37,384 nucleotides of DNA from Nitrosomonas sp. (lineage in GTDB: Bacteria; Pseudomonadota; Gammaproteobacteria; Burkholderiales; Nitrosomonadaceae), in the NCBI RefSeq assembly GCF_019752415.1, contig NZ_JAIEME010000026.1, forward strand, positions 1 through 37,384. Reading direction: 5' to 3'. The notes beneath the pieces were generated by a model. The model worked only from the letters and a program-made list of their open reading frames with translations, was not told where the DNA came from and ran no database searches. This document shows, one piece after another, positions 1-7,165 of the stretch; the stretch's first letter is position 1; the number at the start of each line of letters is the position of its first letter. The position numbers and the translations under genes are program-made.

Positions 1-145
1 CGCAAATTATCGCAATATCACATAGTCATTCGGCTTGATCTCTACTGCGCGATGAATTATTCAGCGTTTCCTTAGATTTCATCATCACAAACTTTGCCAA
101 GCACATGATGAGTGATTTTTGTACATTCCATCACCAAACAAACCC

Positions 146-508
146 TCAAAACACCAGCACATGATCCACCAAATACCTTCCGCCTTGATGCACCAGCACC
201 ATTTCCGCAACAAATTCCCCCGGCACTTTCGTGAACGATTGTTTCCACACAATGGCTGCCGAGTCCGGGCGTCTGAAGACAGCAACCGGGACGCGGCTAG
301 AAAAATAACCTTTTTCAGCTTGGTATTGCTGGCAGACGTGTTGAAAATACACCGGGGTAACGATGGCTTTCATCCGGCCAGTAAAATCCCGGACATGCCT
401 GGCATAGTCGAGTTGGGTTGAGGCATCCATCAGGTTGTCCATAATCGGGTTGGCGATGTCCCATAGCTGTTGTTCGGTCATCTGGTCGAAGCGGATGAGA
501 GTTGTCAT
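146..508 (-). CDS. Conserved hypothetical protein, 120 aa
   Basis: I do not recognise the family. The product is 120 residues, has no signal peptide or membrane segment, and ends in an alternating hydrophobic stretch (MVLVHQGGRYLVDHVLVF) that resembles the last beta strands of NTF2/SnoaL-like folds; this is only a resemblance. Its ATG overlaps the TGA of the upstream lipoprotein gene as ATGA (505-508), so it is probably translated by coupling as the last gene of a three-gene unit with the lipoprotein and the VOC protein. Confidence 0.6.
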   Translation of the reverse strand: MTTLIRFDQMTEQQLWDIANPIMDNLMDASTQLDYARHVRDFTGRMKAIVTPVYFQHVCQQYQAEKGYFSSRVPVAVFRRPDSAAIVWKQSFTKVPGEFVAEMVLVHQGGRYLVDHVLVF

Positions 509-726
509 TTCGATTCGCTTCCGGTTCCGGATTGTTGCTTGTACGCCTCATACGAAGTGCTGGTACTCGATAGGCAGCGACTGCGTTCCTGTTGATCCAT
601 CAGGCGATTACATTCATTCCGCTGCCACGCCTGCCCGGTATTGTAGAGTTGCTGGGTGGTGCAGCCGGTTCCGGCTAATAATAATGCTGCCATTGCGCTG
701 CCAATAATCGAGATACGTGATTTCAT
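505..726 (-). CDS. Small lipoprotein, about 73 aa
   Basis: The chosen start is the internal Met beginning MKSRISIIG, because its ATG forms an ATGA overlap with the stop of the upstream VOC gene (723-726). It gives a basic N-terminus, a hydrophobic stretch and a lipobox ending LAGTGC. The mature part is short and rich in polar residues with two further Cys (NECNRLMDQQERSRC), a pattern seen in small EexN-like or other unclassified outer-membrane lipoproteins. The predicted location is periplasmic membrane-anchored. The function is unknown; the tight overlap with both neighbours supports co-translation. Confidence 0.6.
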   Translation of the reverse strand: MKSRISIIGSAMAALLLAGTGCTTQQLYNTGQAWQRNECNRLMDQQERSRCLSSTSTSYEAYKQQSGTGSESK

Positions 727-1157
727 TTGGTGCATTCGGATGTGACGACATTGATCATCCAACTGATACCAAAACGGTCGGTGAGCATGCCGAAACGCGG
801 CGACCAGAATGTTTTGGCTAGCGGCATTTGCACCTGGCCGCCATCGGAGAGTGTGGTGAAAAAGCGATCCGCCTCGGCTTCGGTGGCAACCGTAATCGAT
901 AGCGAGAAGCCTTTGAATTGTTGACCTTCTTCGCAGCCATCCGAAGCCATCAGTACGTTGTCGCCGATGCGAAAGCTGGCGTGCATCACTTTGTTTTCAA
1001 ACCCCGGCGGCAGCATGCCGGGTGGCGTGGGATCCGGGCTTTCGCTGAAGCGCATCAACATATCGATCTGCGCGCCGAGCGCAGTGCGATAGAATTCGAG
1101 CGCCTCTTCGCAGCGCCCGCCGAACATTAAGTAGGGTTGAATCAATGGATTTGGCAT
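723..1157 (-). CDS. VOC family protein, PhnB/YjdN-like
   Basis: A 144-residue protein of the vicinal oxygen chelate fold in the PhnB/YjdN (3-demethylubiquinone methyltransferase-like) branch. Seen features are the N-terminal PYLMFGGRCEEALEFYRTAL pattern, a central segment starting HASFRIGDNVLMASD, and the C-terminal WSPRFGMLTDRFGISWMIN, which is highly typical of this branch. Members are often annotated as glyoxalase-like; the substrate is normally unknown. The ATG is preceded by AAGGAG about 10 bases upstream. It heads the three-gene unit with ATGA overlaps. Confidence 0.85.
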   Translation of the reverse strand: MPNPLIQPYLMFGGRCEEALEFYRTALGAQIDMLMRFSESPDPTPPGMLPPGFENKVMHASFRIGDNVLMASDGCEEGQQFKGFSLSITVATEAEADRFFTTLSDGGQVQMPLAKTFWSPRFGMLTDRFGISWMINVVTSECTK

Positions 1158-1182
1158 GAGAACTGACTCCTTATGCTAAACG

Positions 1183-2982
1183 TTACAAAGTTTTTAAATA
1201 CTCAATAATCGCCAAAGCGCCTTGTTTGTCACCGGACCAGTTGAGGCGATAAGTTTTTTTGCCTTCCACGATGTCTTTGTCATGGCCTTTATTGCTCAAA
1301 GCCGGGATAGCGTTGGCCTGGAATGAGTAACCTTCATCTTGGCCGGTTGCTTGTTGAGGATCCCAAGAAAAGCCGAGAAACTTTTGGTCGTAATCCAAGC
1401 GGCTTTTGATAAAGCTGGCAGGACGCTCATCCGGTACTAATAAGTGATACATAGTCGGCACGGTGCCATTATGCAAATACGGCGCTTGCGCCCAGATGCC
1501 GCTTAACGGGAGGGCGTTGTAACCGTGGTGTTCGTCTTTGGGTGACATCAGCAAGTCTTTCTTGCCGATTAACGAAACGCCGTCAAATTCAGCGCAAGGT
1601 TTTATGGTTTCGCCGCCCAGATTGACTGTCGTATCCGGTGAGCAATTGTCATAAAGCGTTTTGCGGGCGGCATAGTTTAACAGTGCACCGACCACGTAAG
1701 CCCGTTTCATGCTGGTGCCCAGAGTGTCGTACACTTTGCCGTTTTTGGGTTGATGGCAATCGGCGCAGTGTTCGGCAAATAATGCCTGCCCTTGTTTGGC
1801 CAGTTTGATATCCACAGCAAAAGGATAGGGAGTAGCTGGTAAGCCATCCAACAATTCCTCGGTAAAGACAGCGTTACGCACATCGGTTTTTTCCAAACCC
1901 AAGGTCAACATGGCAATCAGGTTGCGGTATAAGGGCATGGGCACATTGCCGTTCCACTGGCCACCACCATTAATGAGTCTTTTGTGGCTTTCATCCCAAC
2001 TGGCGCGGCGCTTGTCTTGTTCCCATACTGACATGAAATCAGTCATGCCCGGTTCCGGGGGTAAGCTGATACCGGCAAACCATTTCAGTATGGGGGTGCT
2101 GCGCAAACCAATATAACCATTGACAGCACTCAAACCGGTGGCGTCGGCCATGCCAGGAAAGCCTGCAACCATGGCGGATTCAAAACCCGCATAGTTTTTG
2201 GCGACCAATGCGCCGAAACCATCATATTCGGCTTCTGCCCGTTGCGCGAATTTCTGGATTGTTTGCGCAGCATTTTTCTTGAAGAGTGCGATCTGGGCGG
2301 CTTCGTAGTCAGCGTCAAAGTTTCTGCCGACCGATTGATAATTGTTATAAAAATAATTCGGATTTTGTTGATGCGCTGTATCCAATGCGCTCAGTAATTT
2401 TTGTGTTAGCAACTGGTATTTGTTGTCGCCGGTTTCACCCGCATAGGCTTTTTGTAGGGTTTGATACAGTCTGACGCGGAACTGCACAATGTTGAATGTG
2501 GCATTCGACCCGCCGTCCAGGTAATCGATTTGACCGTTTTCCAGCCGTACGCGGCCAATATGGCAAGCGCCGCAAGTGAAAGAAGCGTAGTCGATGTTGC
2601 CTTGCGCCTCAGCCCGGGATAATCCGCTAAAACCGATCCCGCGTGCAACCGGATAAGATTTCTGCCGCTCATCGATAAATAACCCCACGGCATCGAGAAA
2701 GTTTTCCTCGCTGCCCCAGAGTTCCGGCGCCAGCTTGGGTAATAGTTTCAACGCAATGTAGGGAATACCATCCACTTCGCTGAAAGCAAAATTGGAGAAC
2801 CAATCATAAGCAGTCTGATGAGACTGAATATAGTCGGCTTTTTCCTGAGATTTTTTGGTTTGAGCCTGCAGCCAATTATCCGGTACTGCATTGACAAAAG
2901 CGGGGGGCGACGGTGCTTCTAGTGGATGAGAGTTGCAGGCGACAAGGGTGATGGCGAGCAAAGCGACGAGATAGACTTTCAT
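1183..2982 (-). CDS. Di-heme c-type cytochrome lipoprotein (RoxA/peroxidase-like)
   Basis: A 599-residue protein with an N-terminal lipoprotein signal (lipobox LVAC, Cys16) and two CXXCH heme sites, CGACH at 137-141 and CADCH at 406-410. The C-terminal segment LPLSGIWAQAPYLHNGTVPT is characteristic of the di-heme cytochrome c peroxidase / RoxA-like superfamily. It is therefore likely a periplasm-facing, membrane-anchored electron-transfer or oxidase/peroxidase protein. RoxA itself cleaves polyisoprene, but many relatives have unknown substrates, so no substrate is assigned. Start supported by AAGGAA ten bases upstream. It is probably transcribed on its own: only 25 bp separates its stop from the downstream VOC gene, so read-through is possible. 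Confidence 0.8.
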   Translation of the reverse strand: MKVYLVALLAITLVACNSHPLEAPSPPAFVNAVPDNWLQAQTKKSQEKADYIQSHQTAYDWFSNFAFSEVDGIPYIALKLLPKLAPELWGSEENFLDAVGLFIDERQKSYPVARGIGFSGLSRAEAQGNIDYASFTCGACHIGRVRLENGQIDYLDGGSNATFNIVQFRVRLYQTLQKAYAGETGDNKYQLLTQKLLSALDTAHQQNPNYFYNNYQSVGRNFDADYEAAQIALFKKNAAQTIQKFAQRAEAEYDGFGALVAKNYAGFESAMVAGFPGMADATGLSAVNGYIGLRSTPILKWFAGISLPPEPGMTDFMSVWEQDKRRASWDESHKRLINGGGQWNGNVPMPLYRNLIAMLTLGLEKTDVRNAVFTEELLDGLPATPYPFAVDIKLAKQGQALFAEHCADCHQPKNGKVYDTLGTSMKRAYVVGALLNYAARKTLYDNCSPDTTVNLGGETIKPCAEFDGVSLIGKKDLLMSPKDEHHGYNALPLSGIWAQAPYLHNGTVPTMYHLLVPDERPASFIKSRLDYDQKFLGFSWDPQQATGQDEGYSFQANAIPALSNKGHDKDIVEGKKTYRLNWSGDKQGALAIIEYLKTL

Positions 2983-3172
2983 GAACGTTCCTTATCCTGT
3001 TGTTTGGTAGTGATCATACCATTGCTATACAACGATCTTCTTAATGCGGATTGATTGTAGCATAGCTTTGATACACCTCATTGGGAGTGGATTAAGCGGC
3101 GCTTCGGATTTTATCCTGCGTTTATGTGTGTTACTGCACAGAACTGATTCACTGATGATTGTAATGTAACTT

Positions 3173-3342
3173 CTAGGTAAGTCTGTCGGACTTAAGGTCA
3201 ATCTGCTGCGCCAATGGGATAACGGTTCATATTTACTCAATTTCTCGTTGTATAGATCGACTATGCACCTATAAATAGAGCAAATATGCACTCGCTCTTC
3301 CACTCGGCTCACTACGATTGCTTAAGTCCGACAGCCTCCTAG
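3173..3342. repeat. 170-bp palindromic MITE-like element, CTAG ends
   Basis: The ends are near-perfect inverted repeats of about 22 bp: CTAGGTAAGTCTGTCGGACT on the left, and the reverse complement of GTCCGACAGCCTCCTAG on the right. The inside has no credible gene. It sits in the 460-bp gap between the divergent cytochrome and CsbD-like genes. The right end shares GCTC-CTACGAT and CCTCCTAG with the element at 31216-31381, so both seem to belong to one family. Confidence 0.7.
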
Positions 3343-3444
3343 GCAGTGGAATAGGTAATTCATGCTCTGGCCGCAACTATTCGGTTGTGGCCGAACAGTT
3401 CTCAGGAGAGATTTCTGATTACAATTATTTTTAAAGGAAAAAAC

Positions 3445-3726
3445 ATGCAACGTAAAAAAATAGAATTTACTCAGTTAGCGGTTGTCATCGCATTGACCTT
3501 CTGCACAGTTGGCGTTTATGCGCAGAAAAGCCAAGGGCCAGCAGCCCCGATGAATAAAGATCAAGTAGACGGCCGGGCCGGTGAAGCCGAAGGCAAGGCC
3601 AAGGAAGCGACTGGTGTGATACTGGATGACAAAAATATGCAGACAGAAGGCAATGTACAAAAAAATGTCGGCAAAGCCCAGAAGGGTTATGGTGATCTGA
3701 AACAAGATATTGAACAAGGCAAATAA
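3445..3726 (+). CDS. Exported CsbD-like stress protein
   Basis: The start is placed at the ATG preceded by AAAGGA (MQRKKIEFTQ), which gives a signal peptide ending VGVYA-Q. The mature part is a CsbD-like domain: NKDQVDGRAGEAEGKAKEAT, then a Gly/Lys-rich KNVGKAQKGYGDLKQDI. CsbD proteins are small, abundant stress-inducible proteins with unknown molecular role; most are cytosolic, so the signal peptide is notable. The product is 93 residues. Its neighbours (BolA, bacterioferritin-like, peroxiredoxin) suit a stress role. Confidence 0.8.
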   Translation: MQRKKIEFTQLAVVIALTFCTVGVYAQKSQGPAAPMNKDQVDGRAGEAEGKAKEATGVILDDKNMQTEGNVQKNVGKAQKGYGDLKQDIEQGK

Positions 3727-3803
3727 CACGAGCAAAGCTGAATTGGGCAGGCGAATCGAGGTAGACTAACGAACTTTGTTTGTTGGAATCCGAGAGGGGT
3801 GAT

Positions 3804-3824
3804 ATGAGAGTGGCCGTGCTATGA
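3804..3824 (+). other. Six-codon ORF overlapping bolA start
   Basis: ATG AGA GTG GCC GTG CTA TGA reads MRVAVL and its stop overlaps the bolA ATG as ATGA. It has GAGAGGGG just upstream, a better ribosome-binding site than bolA has itself. This could be a coupling mini-ORF; chance is not excluded. Confidence 0.3.
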
Positions 3825-4135
3825 AAATTAAAAATTTGATCGAAACCAAACTGCGATTACTACATCCAGAATTTCTGGAAGTGGTGAATGAAAGTGATAA
3901 GCACAATGTACCGGAAGGATCCGAATCCCATTTCAAGGTGACGATCGTTTCCGATGCGTTTCATGGAAAAATGCTTTTAGCGCGTCATCGAATGGTTAAT
4001 GGAATCCTGGCTGATGAACTGGCGCAATCTATACATGCACTTGTTCTGCATACATTGACAATGGAAGAATGGTTTGAAAAGCATGGAACACGCAATGATT
4101 CACCGCCATGCCTGGGGGGTGCTAAATCCAAATAG
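3821..4135 (+). CDS. bolA: BolA family protein
   Basis: A 104-residue BolA/IbaG-type protein. The conserved core is visible: ESHFKVTIVSDAFHGK, the ARHRMV turn, then ELAQSIHALVLHTLTMEEW. BolA proteins act with monothiol glutaredoxins in Fe-S/iron homeostasis and influence morphology and stress responses; the His residues of the RHR and IHAL motifs are typical metal-ligand candidates. It is followed 103 bp later by a bacterioferritin-like gene, consistent with iron handling. Translation may be coupled to a six-codon ORF whose stop overlaps its start. Confidence 0.9.
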   Translation: MKIKNLIETKLRLLHPEFLEVVNESDKHNVPEGSESHFKVTIVSDAFHGKMLLARHRMVNGILADELAQSIHALVLHTLTMEEWFEKHGTRNDSPPCLGGAKSK

Positions 4136-4238
4136 CCCCGGAGTTAATCGATTGGCATCAATTACTCGAGTCTTCCATCTATTTACGGAGTAGTCAGATT
4201 AATCCACGAGTTGTTGAACTAAGTAAAGGAGAAGTCTA

Positions 4239-4709
4239 ATGAACGAGAAATTTGACAAACCAGCGGTGCTGAACTGCCTCAGCAAGATCCTCGAACTAGA
4301 ATTGGCTGGTGTGGTGCGTTACACCCACTATGCTTTCATGATCTATGGCTACAATCGTATTCCAATTGTCTCCTGGTTGCAGGAACAAGCCGACGAATCC
4401 TTGGGTCATGCGCGAGCAGCAGGCGAGATGATCACCTACTTGGGGGCGCATCCGTCCTTGGCAATTGGCCCTTTGCTGGAAACTCATCAACATGACATTG
4501 GCGACATACTGCGTGAATCTCTGGAGCATGAGCGTACAGCGCTGGCGGTGTACAAAGAATTGTTATCCCTGGTGGATGATAAGTTCGTGATGCTTGAAGA
4601 GTACGCGCGCCGGATGATTGCTGCGGAAGAGATGCATCAGGGGGATGTGGACAAAATGCTGCGACGGCCGGGTGCTGTGGAGGCTTTTTCAGAGACGAAG
4701 GCGGTTTAG
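4239..4709 (+). CDS. Bacterioferritin-like ferritin-family protein
   Basis: A 156-residue four-helix ferritin-like protein. Likely di-iron ligands are visible: Glu21 in ELELAGVVRYTH, Glu53 and His57 in EQADESLGHA, Glu97 in ESLEHERTAL, and Glu130/His133 in AAEEMHQGDVDKML. The length is close to Bfr (about 158). The position matching the Bfr heme-ligand Met appears not to be Met, so this may be a heme-free, DUF-like bacterioferritin. The expected role is iron storage or oxidation in the cytosol. Start supported by AAAGGAGAAG. It stands between bolA and a peroxiredoxin gene, on the same strand. Confidence 0.85.
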   Translation: MNEKFDKPAVLNCLSKILELELAGVVRYTHYAFMIYGYNRIPIVSWLQEQADESLGHARAAGEMITYLGAHPSLAIGPLLETHQHDIGDILRESLEHERTALAVYKELLSLVDDKFVMLEEYARRMIAAEEMHQGDVDKMLRRPGAVEAFSETKAV

Positions 4710-4809
4710 CCGGTTTTTGCTTTTCTTTAGGACGGGTAGGATGAATCCCGAATACCCATTCATTCGGTGTGGTAGTTGAGAGATAGTGTAATAAAGCGAG
4801 GAGGCAATC

Positions 4810-5340
4810 ATGATAGAGCAATGGCAAGTTCCCAGTGCAATTTTTAAAACGCGCGTGCGCGATGAATCGATAGGTGGCGATAATCCATTTCGCTGGCAGG
4901 ATGTTACAACGGACGATATTTTCAAGAATAAGCAAATTGTGTTATTCGCGTTACCTGGCGCATATACCCCGACGTGTACTACTGCGCATTTACCCGGTTA
5001 CGAGAAGCACTATGATGATTTCAAAACGCTGGGTATTGATGAAGTGATTTGCTTGTCGGTGAACGATGCATTTGTTATGTATCAATGGCGTAAGCATCTT
5101 GGGGTCGAGAAAATATTTATGCTGCCCGATGGCAATGCCGAGTTCACTCGCAAGATGGGAATGCTTGTAGACAAATCGAACTTAGGATTCGGCATGCGTT
5201 CCTGGCGCTATTCCATGGTTATTCAGGATAAGCAGATCGAGAAAATGTTCGTTGAGCCCGGTTTTGCAGACAATTGCCCTACGGATCCTTATGAGATTTC
5301 AGGCGCTGATTCTATGCTGAAGTACCTGAGGTCTCGATAA
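4810..5340 (+). CDS. Prx5-type peroxiredoxin
   Basis: A 176-residue thioredoxin-fold peroxidase of the Prx5 subfamily. The peroxidatic site is PGAYTPTCTTAHLPGY with Cys56; the segment EPGFADNCPTDPYEISGAD near the C-terminus is also diagnostic and carries a further Cys. It reduces hydrogen peroxide and organic hydroperoxides with a thiol donor, probably glutathione/glutaredoxin or thioredoxin. GAGGAGG precedes the ATG. It is 100 bp after the bacterioferritin-like gene, fitting control of iron-driven oxidative stress. Confidence 0.92.
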   Translation: MIEQWQVPSAIFKTRVRDESIGGDNPFRWQDVTTDDIFKNKQIVLFALPGAYTPTCTTAHLPGYEKHYDDFKTLGIDEVICLSVNDAFVMYQWRKHLGVEKIFMLPDGNAEFTRKMGMLVDKSNLGFGMRSWRYSMVIQDKQIEKMFVEPGFADNCPTDPYEISGADSMLKYLRSR

Positions 5341-5373
5341 AGGGCGCTTCTAAAGGTTGCTGGCAAAGTGTGA

Positions 5374-5740
5374 TTACGAATCGTGCTGGGAGGTATATGT
5401 CCCCAGTATCCTTTCGTATTGATCCTTAACAACCTCGTGACACTCACACGCGGCAGCCAGCAGACCCTTTCGATCAAGTAATTCTATAGTGCCGCGCGTA
5501 TATCTGATCAATCCTTCGTCTTGAAGTTGTGCGGCCGCAGCGGATACACTTTCACGGCGCACACCTAGCACGATGGAGATGCGCTCGTGCGTCATATGAA
5601 TGGTTGTTTTGTTTGCAGATGTCGCTAATAATCAGCAGAAATCGGCATAGCTGCTGTTCGATAGTATGCAGGCGATTACAGATCACATTCTGTATTTTGG
5701 AGGAGGCTTTTTCGATCGATGGCATAATGATTATCCAAAT
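5374..5740 (-). pseudogene. Remnant of Crp/Fnr-family regulator
   Basis: The C-terminal helix-turn-helix domain is seen in two frames. One frame gives CNRLHTIEQQLCRFLL (the linker helix and start of the DNA-binding domain), then after a one-base shift near 5620-5635 the other frame gives IHMTHERISIVLGVRRESVS and runs to a normal stop at 5374. The N-terminal cyclic-nucleotide-type sensor domain is absent: its place is taken by unrelated sequence before the divergent Csp gene. This is a truncated and frameshifted gene, not an active regulator, unless the shift is a sequencing error. The upstream limit is approximate. Confidence 0.75.
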
Positions 5741-5983
5741 TATTCCGGCCTTGACCTGCATCGTCAATTCGTCTGGAAATCGTTGATCTTTTAAGAAAAT
5801 CTTTTGATAGTCCAAATGCTAGCATAAATCTGTGTGATCGCTCAAAGTGCGATAGCGCACAGACGCTTCTTTTCTCGCCCCGTATCTTTTGCATAATTGC
5901 AACTCTTGTCTGTAGCTTTTTCTTTTAAGCAAGCTGCACTGAATGCAAATCGCTTCGTACATTACTTTACTGGAGAATACAAC

Positions 5984-6322
5984 ATGAACGATACCAACAT
6001 GCAGGCGTGCATAGATGCGTGCAGTCACTGTCACCAAACCTGCTTGCATACCGCAATGACTCATTGTCTTGTGGTAGGCGGAAAACACGTCGAAGCAGGA
6101 CATTTTCGCCTCATGATCGATTGCGTAGAAATCTGTCAGGTTTCAGCCAACTTAATGTTAAGTGGTTCGATCTTTCATCAGAAGGTTTGCGTTGCCTGTG
6201 CCGAGATTTGCGACGCTTGCGCCAAGAGTTGCGAACAGATCGGCGGCATGGAAGATTGCGTCAAGGCCTGCCGAGAATGTGCGGAGAGCTGCCGGAAAAT
6301 GGCTGACACTAGGCCTTATTAG
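5984..6322 (+). CDS. Four-helix copper-storage protein (Csp/DUF326)
   Basis: The chosen ATG follows GGAGAATACAAC and gives 112 residues with 16 cysteines. Most are in CX2C/CX3C spacing along helices: CIDACSHCHQTC, CVACAEICDACAKSC, CVKACRECAESC. This is the pattern of the Csp four-helix bundles, which hold many Cu(I) ions inside the bundle. There is no Tat or Sec signal, so it resembles the cytosolic Csp3 type rather than exported Csp1. The expected role is copper sequestration. It is convergent with nothing and follows the decayed Crp/Fnr gene, with the small membrane protein gene 63 bp later. Confidence 0.9.
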   Translation: MNDTNMQACIDACSHCHQTCLHTAMTHCLVVGGKHVEAGHFRLMIDCVEICQVSANLMLSGSIFHQKVCVACAEICDACAKSCEQIGGMEDCVKACRECAESCRKMADTRPY

Positions 6323-6385
6323 GTTGAATTGTGGAGTAAAATCCATCGATGACCTCCAGTTTCGGCATTGTATTTAGTCAAATCG

Positions 6386-6640
6386 ATGGATTATCTACAT
6401 CAGCTCCAATGGCCTGCAATGATCGTTACAATAATCGCCGTATGGCTGATTGCTTCCCAGGACAAGCGCAGGCGTAAATTCGGTTTCTGGTGTTCTTTGC
6501 TCAGTAACAGTCTCTGGCTAGTCTGGGGATGGCATGCCCATGCGCATGCACTCGTTGTTTTGCAGATCGCATTGGCATTTCTGAACATTCGAGGTGCGAG
6601 CAAGAATGAACCAGAATTGAACGTCAAGTCAGAGGCATAG
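6386..6640 (+). CDS. Small inner-membrane protein, about 84 aa
   Basis: I do not recognise the exact family. The product has three hydrophobic segments (WPAMIVTIIAVWLIA, FWCSLLSNSLWLVWGWHA, ALVVLQIALAFLNIRG) with a basic loop KRRRK after the first. The layout recalls one half of small PnuC/SemiSWEET-like proteins, which is a weak resemblance only. The start is uncertain: an ATG at 6386 or an in-frame TTG at 6368; neither has a strong ribosome-binding site. It lies between the Csp gene and the iron-permease-like gene on the same strand. Confidence 0.6.
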   Translation: MDYLHQLQWPAMIVTIIAVWLIASQDKRRRKFGFWCSLLSNSLWLVWGWHAHAHALVVLQIALAFLNIRGASKNEPELNVKSEA

Positions 6641-6703
6641 CACTTTATAAGGATGTCACGCCGAACTTCCAACGCCGGCTAAGTGCCGAAGGAGAAATGT
6701 TGT

Positions 6704-7114
6704 ATGCGTAGCGCTATCTGGTATTCCAGGTTTGCAAAGGCAGCGGCCCATTTTTGCGGCCGTCCGCGCGTGTTCACTTTGGCTGTTGCAGTCATTGTTG
6801 TCTGGGTCATCACAGGTCCCATGTTTGATTTCAGTGACACCTGGCAGTTGGTCATCAACACAGGGACTACGATAATCACGTTCTTGATGGTCTTCTTGAT
6901 CCAGAATACACAGAATCGCGATACCGAGGCGATCCAGGTAAAGCTGGATGAGTTGATCCGTGCGACTCAGGGTGCGCACAACGCTTTGCTTGATCTGGAG
7001 GAGCTTGAAGAAGAAAACCTCGATGCTTTCAAAGCAAAGTACCAGGCACTTGCCGCTGGAGCACGTACTGATTTGGATCTGGGAAATCAAGATACGGGAA
7101 CACCGGAACCATGA
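6704..7114 (+). CDS. Low-affinity iron permease family protein
   Basis: A protein of about 136 residues with the hallmark NTGTTIITFLMVFLIQNTQNRD region of the low-affinity iron permease family, preceded by another membrane helix (VFTLAVAVIVVWVITG) and followed by a charged, coiled C-terminal part (LDLEELEEENLDAF). The start at 6704 was preferred over an in-frame GTG at 6683 because AAGGAG lies about nine bases before it. Despite the family name, bacterial members are not proven transporters. The setting among iron and copper genes fits a metal-related role. Confidence 0.8.
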   Translation: MRSAIWYSRFAKAAAHFCGRPRVFTLAVAVIVVWVITGPMFDFSDTWQLVINTGTTIITFLMVFLIQNTQNRDTEAIQVKLDELIRATQGAHNALLDLEELEEENLDAFKAKYQALAAGARTDLDLGNQDTGTPEP

Positions 7115-7165
7115 ACTACAAACGGGCACAGTACTGAATTGCCGTCATCACCGGAGGAAATGGCT

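Noticed and set aside
3025..3312. A 95-codon minus-strand ORF between the cytochrome and CsbD-like genes
   Set aside because: Most of it lies in the palindromic element and the sequence shows no family pattern or ribosome-binding site.
4432..4935. A 167-codon minus-strand ORF over the ferritin-like and peroxiredoxin starts
   Set aside because: Pro/His-rich translation typical of an antisense frame; it overlaps two clear genes.
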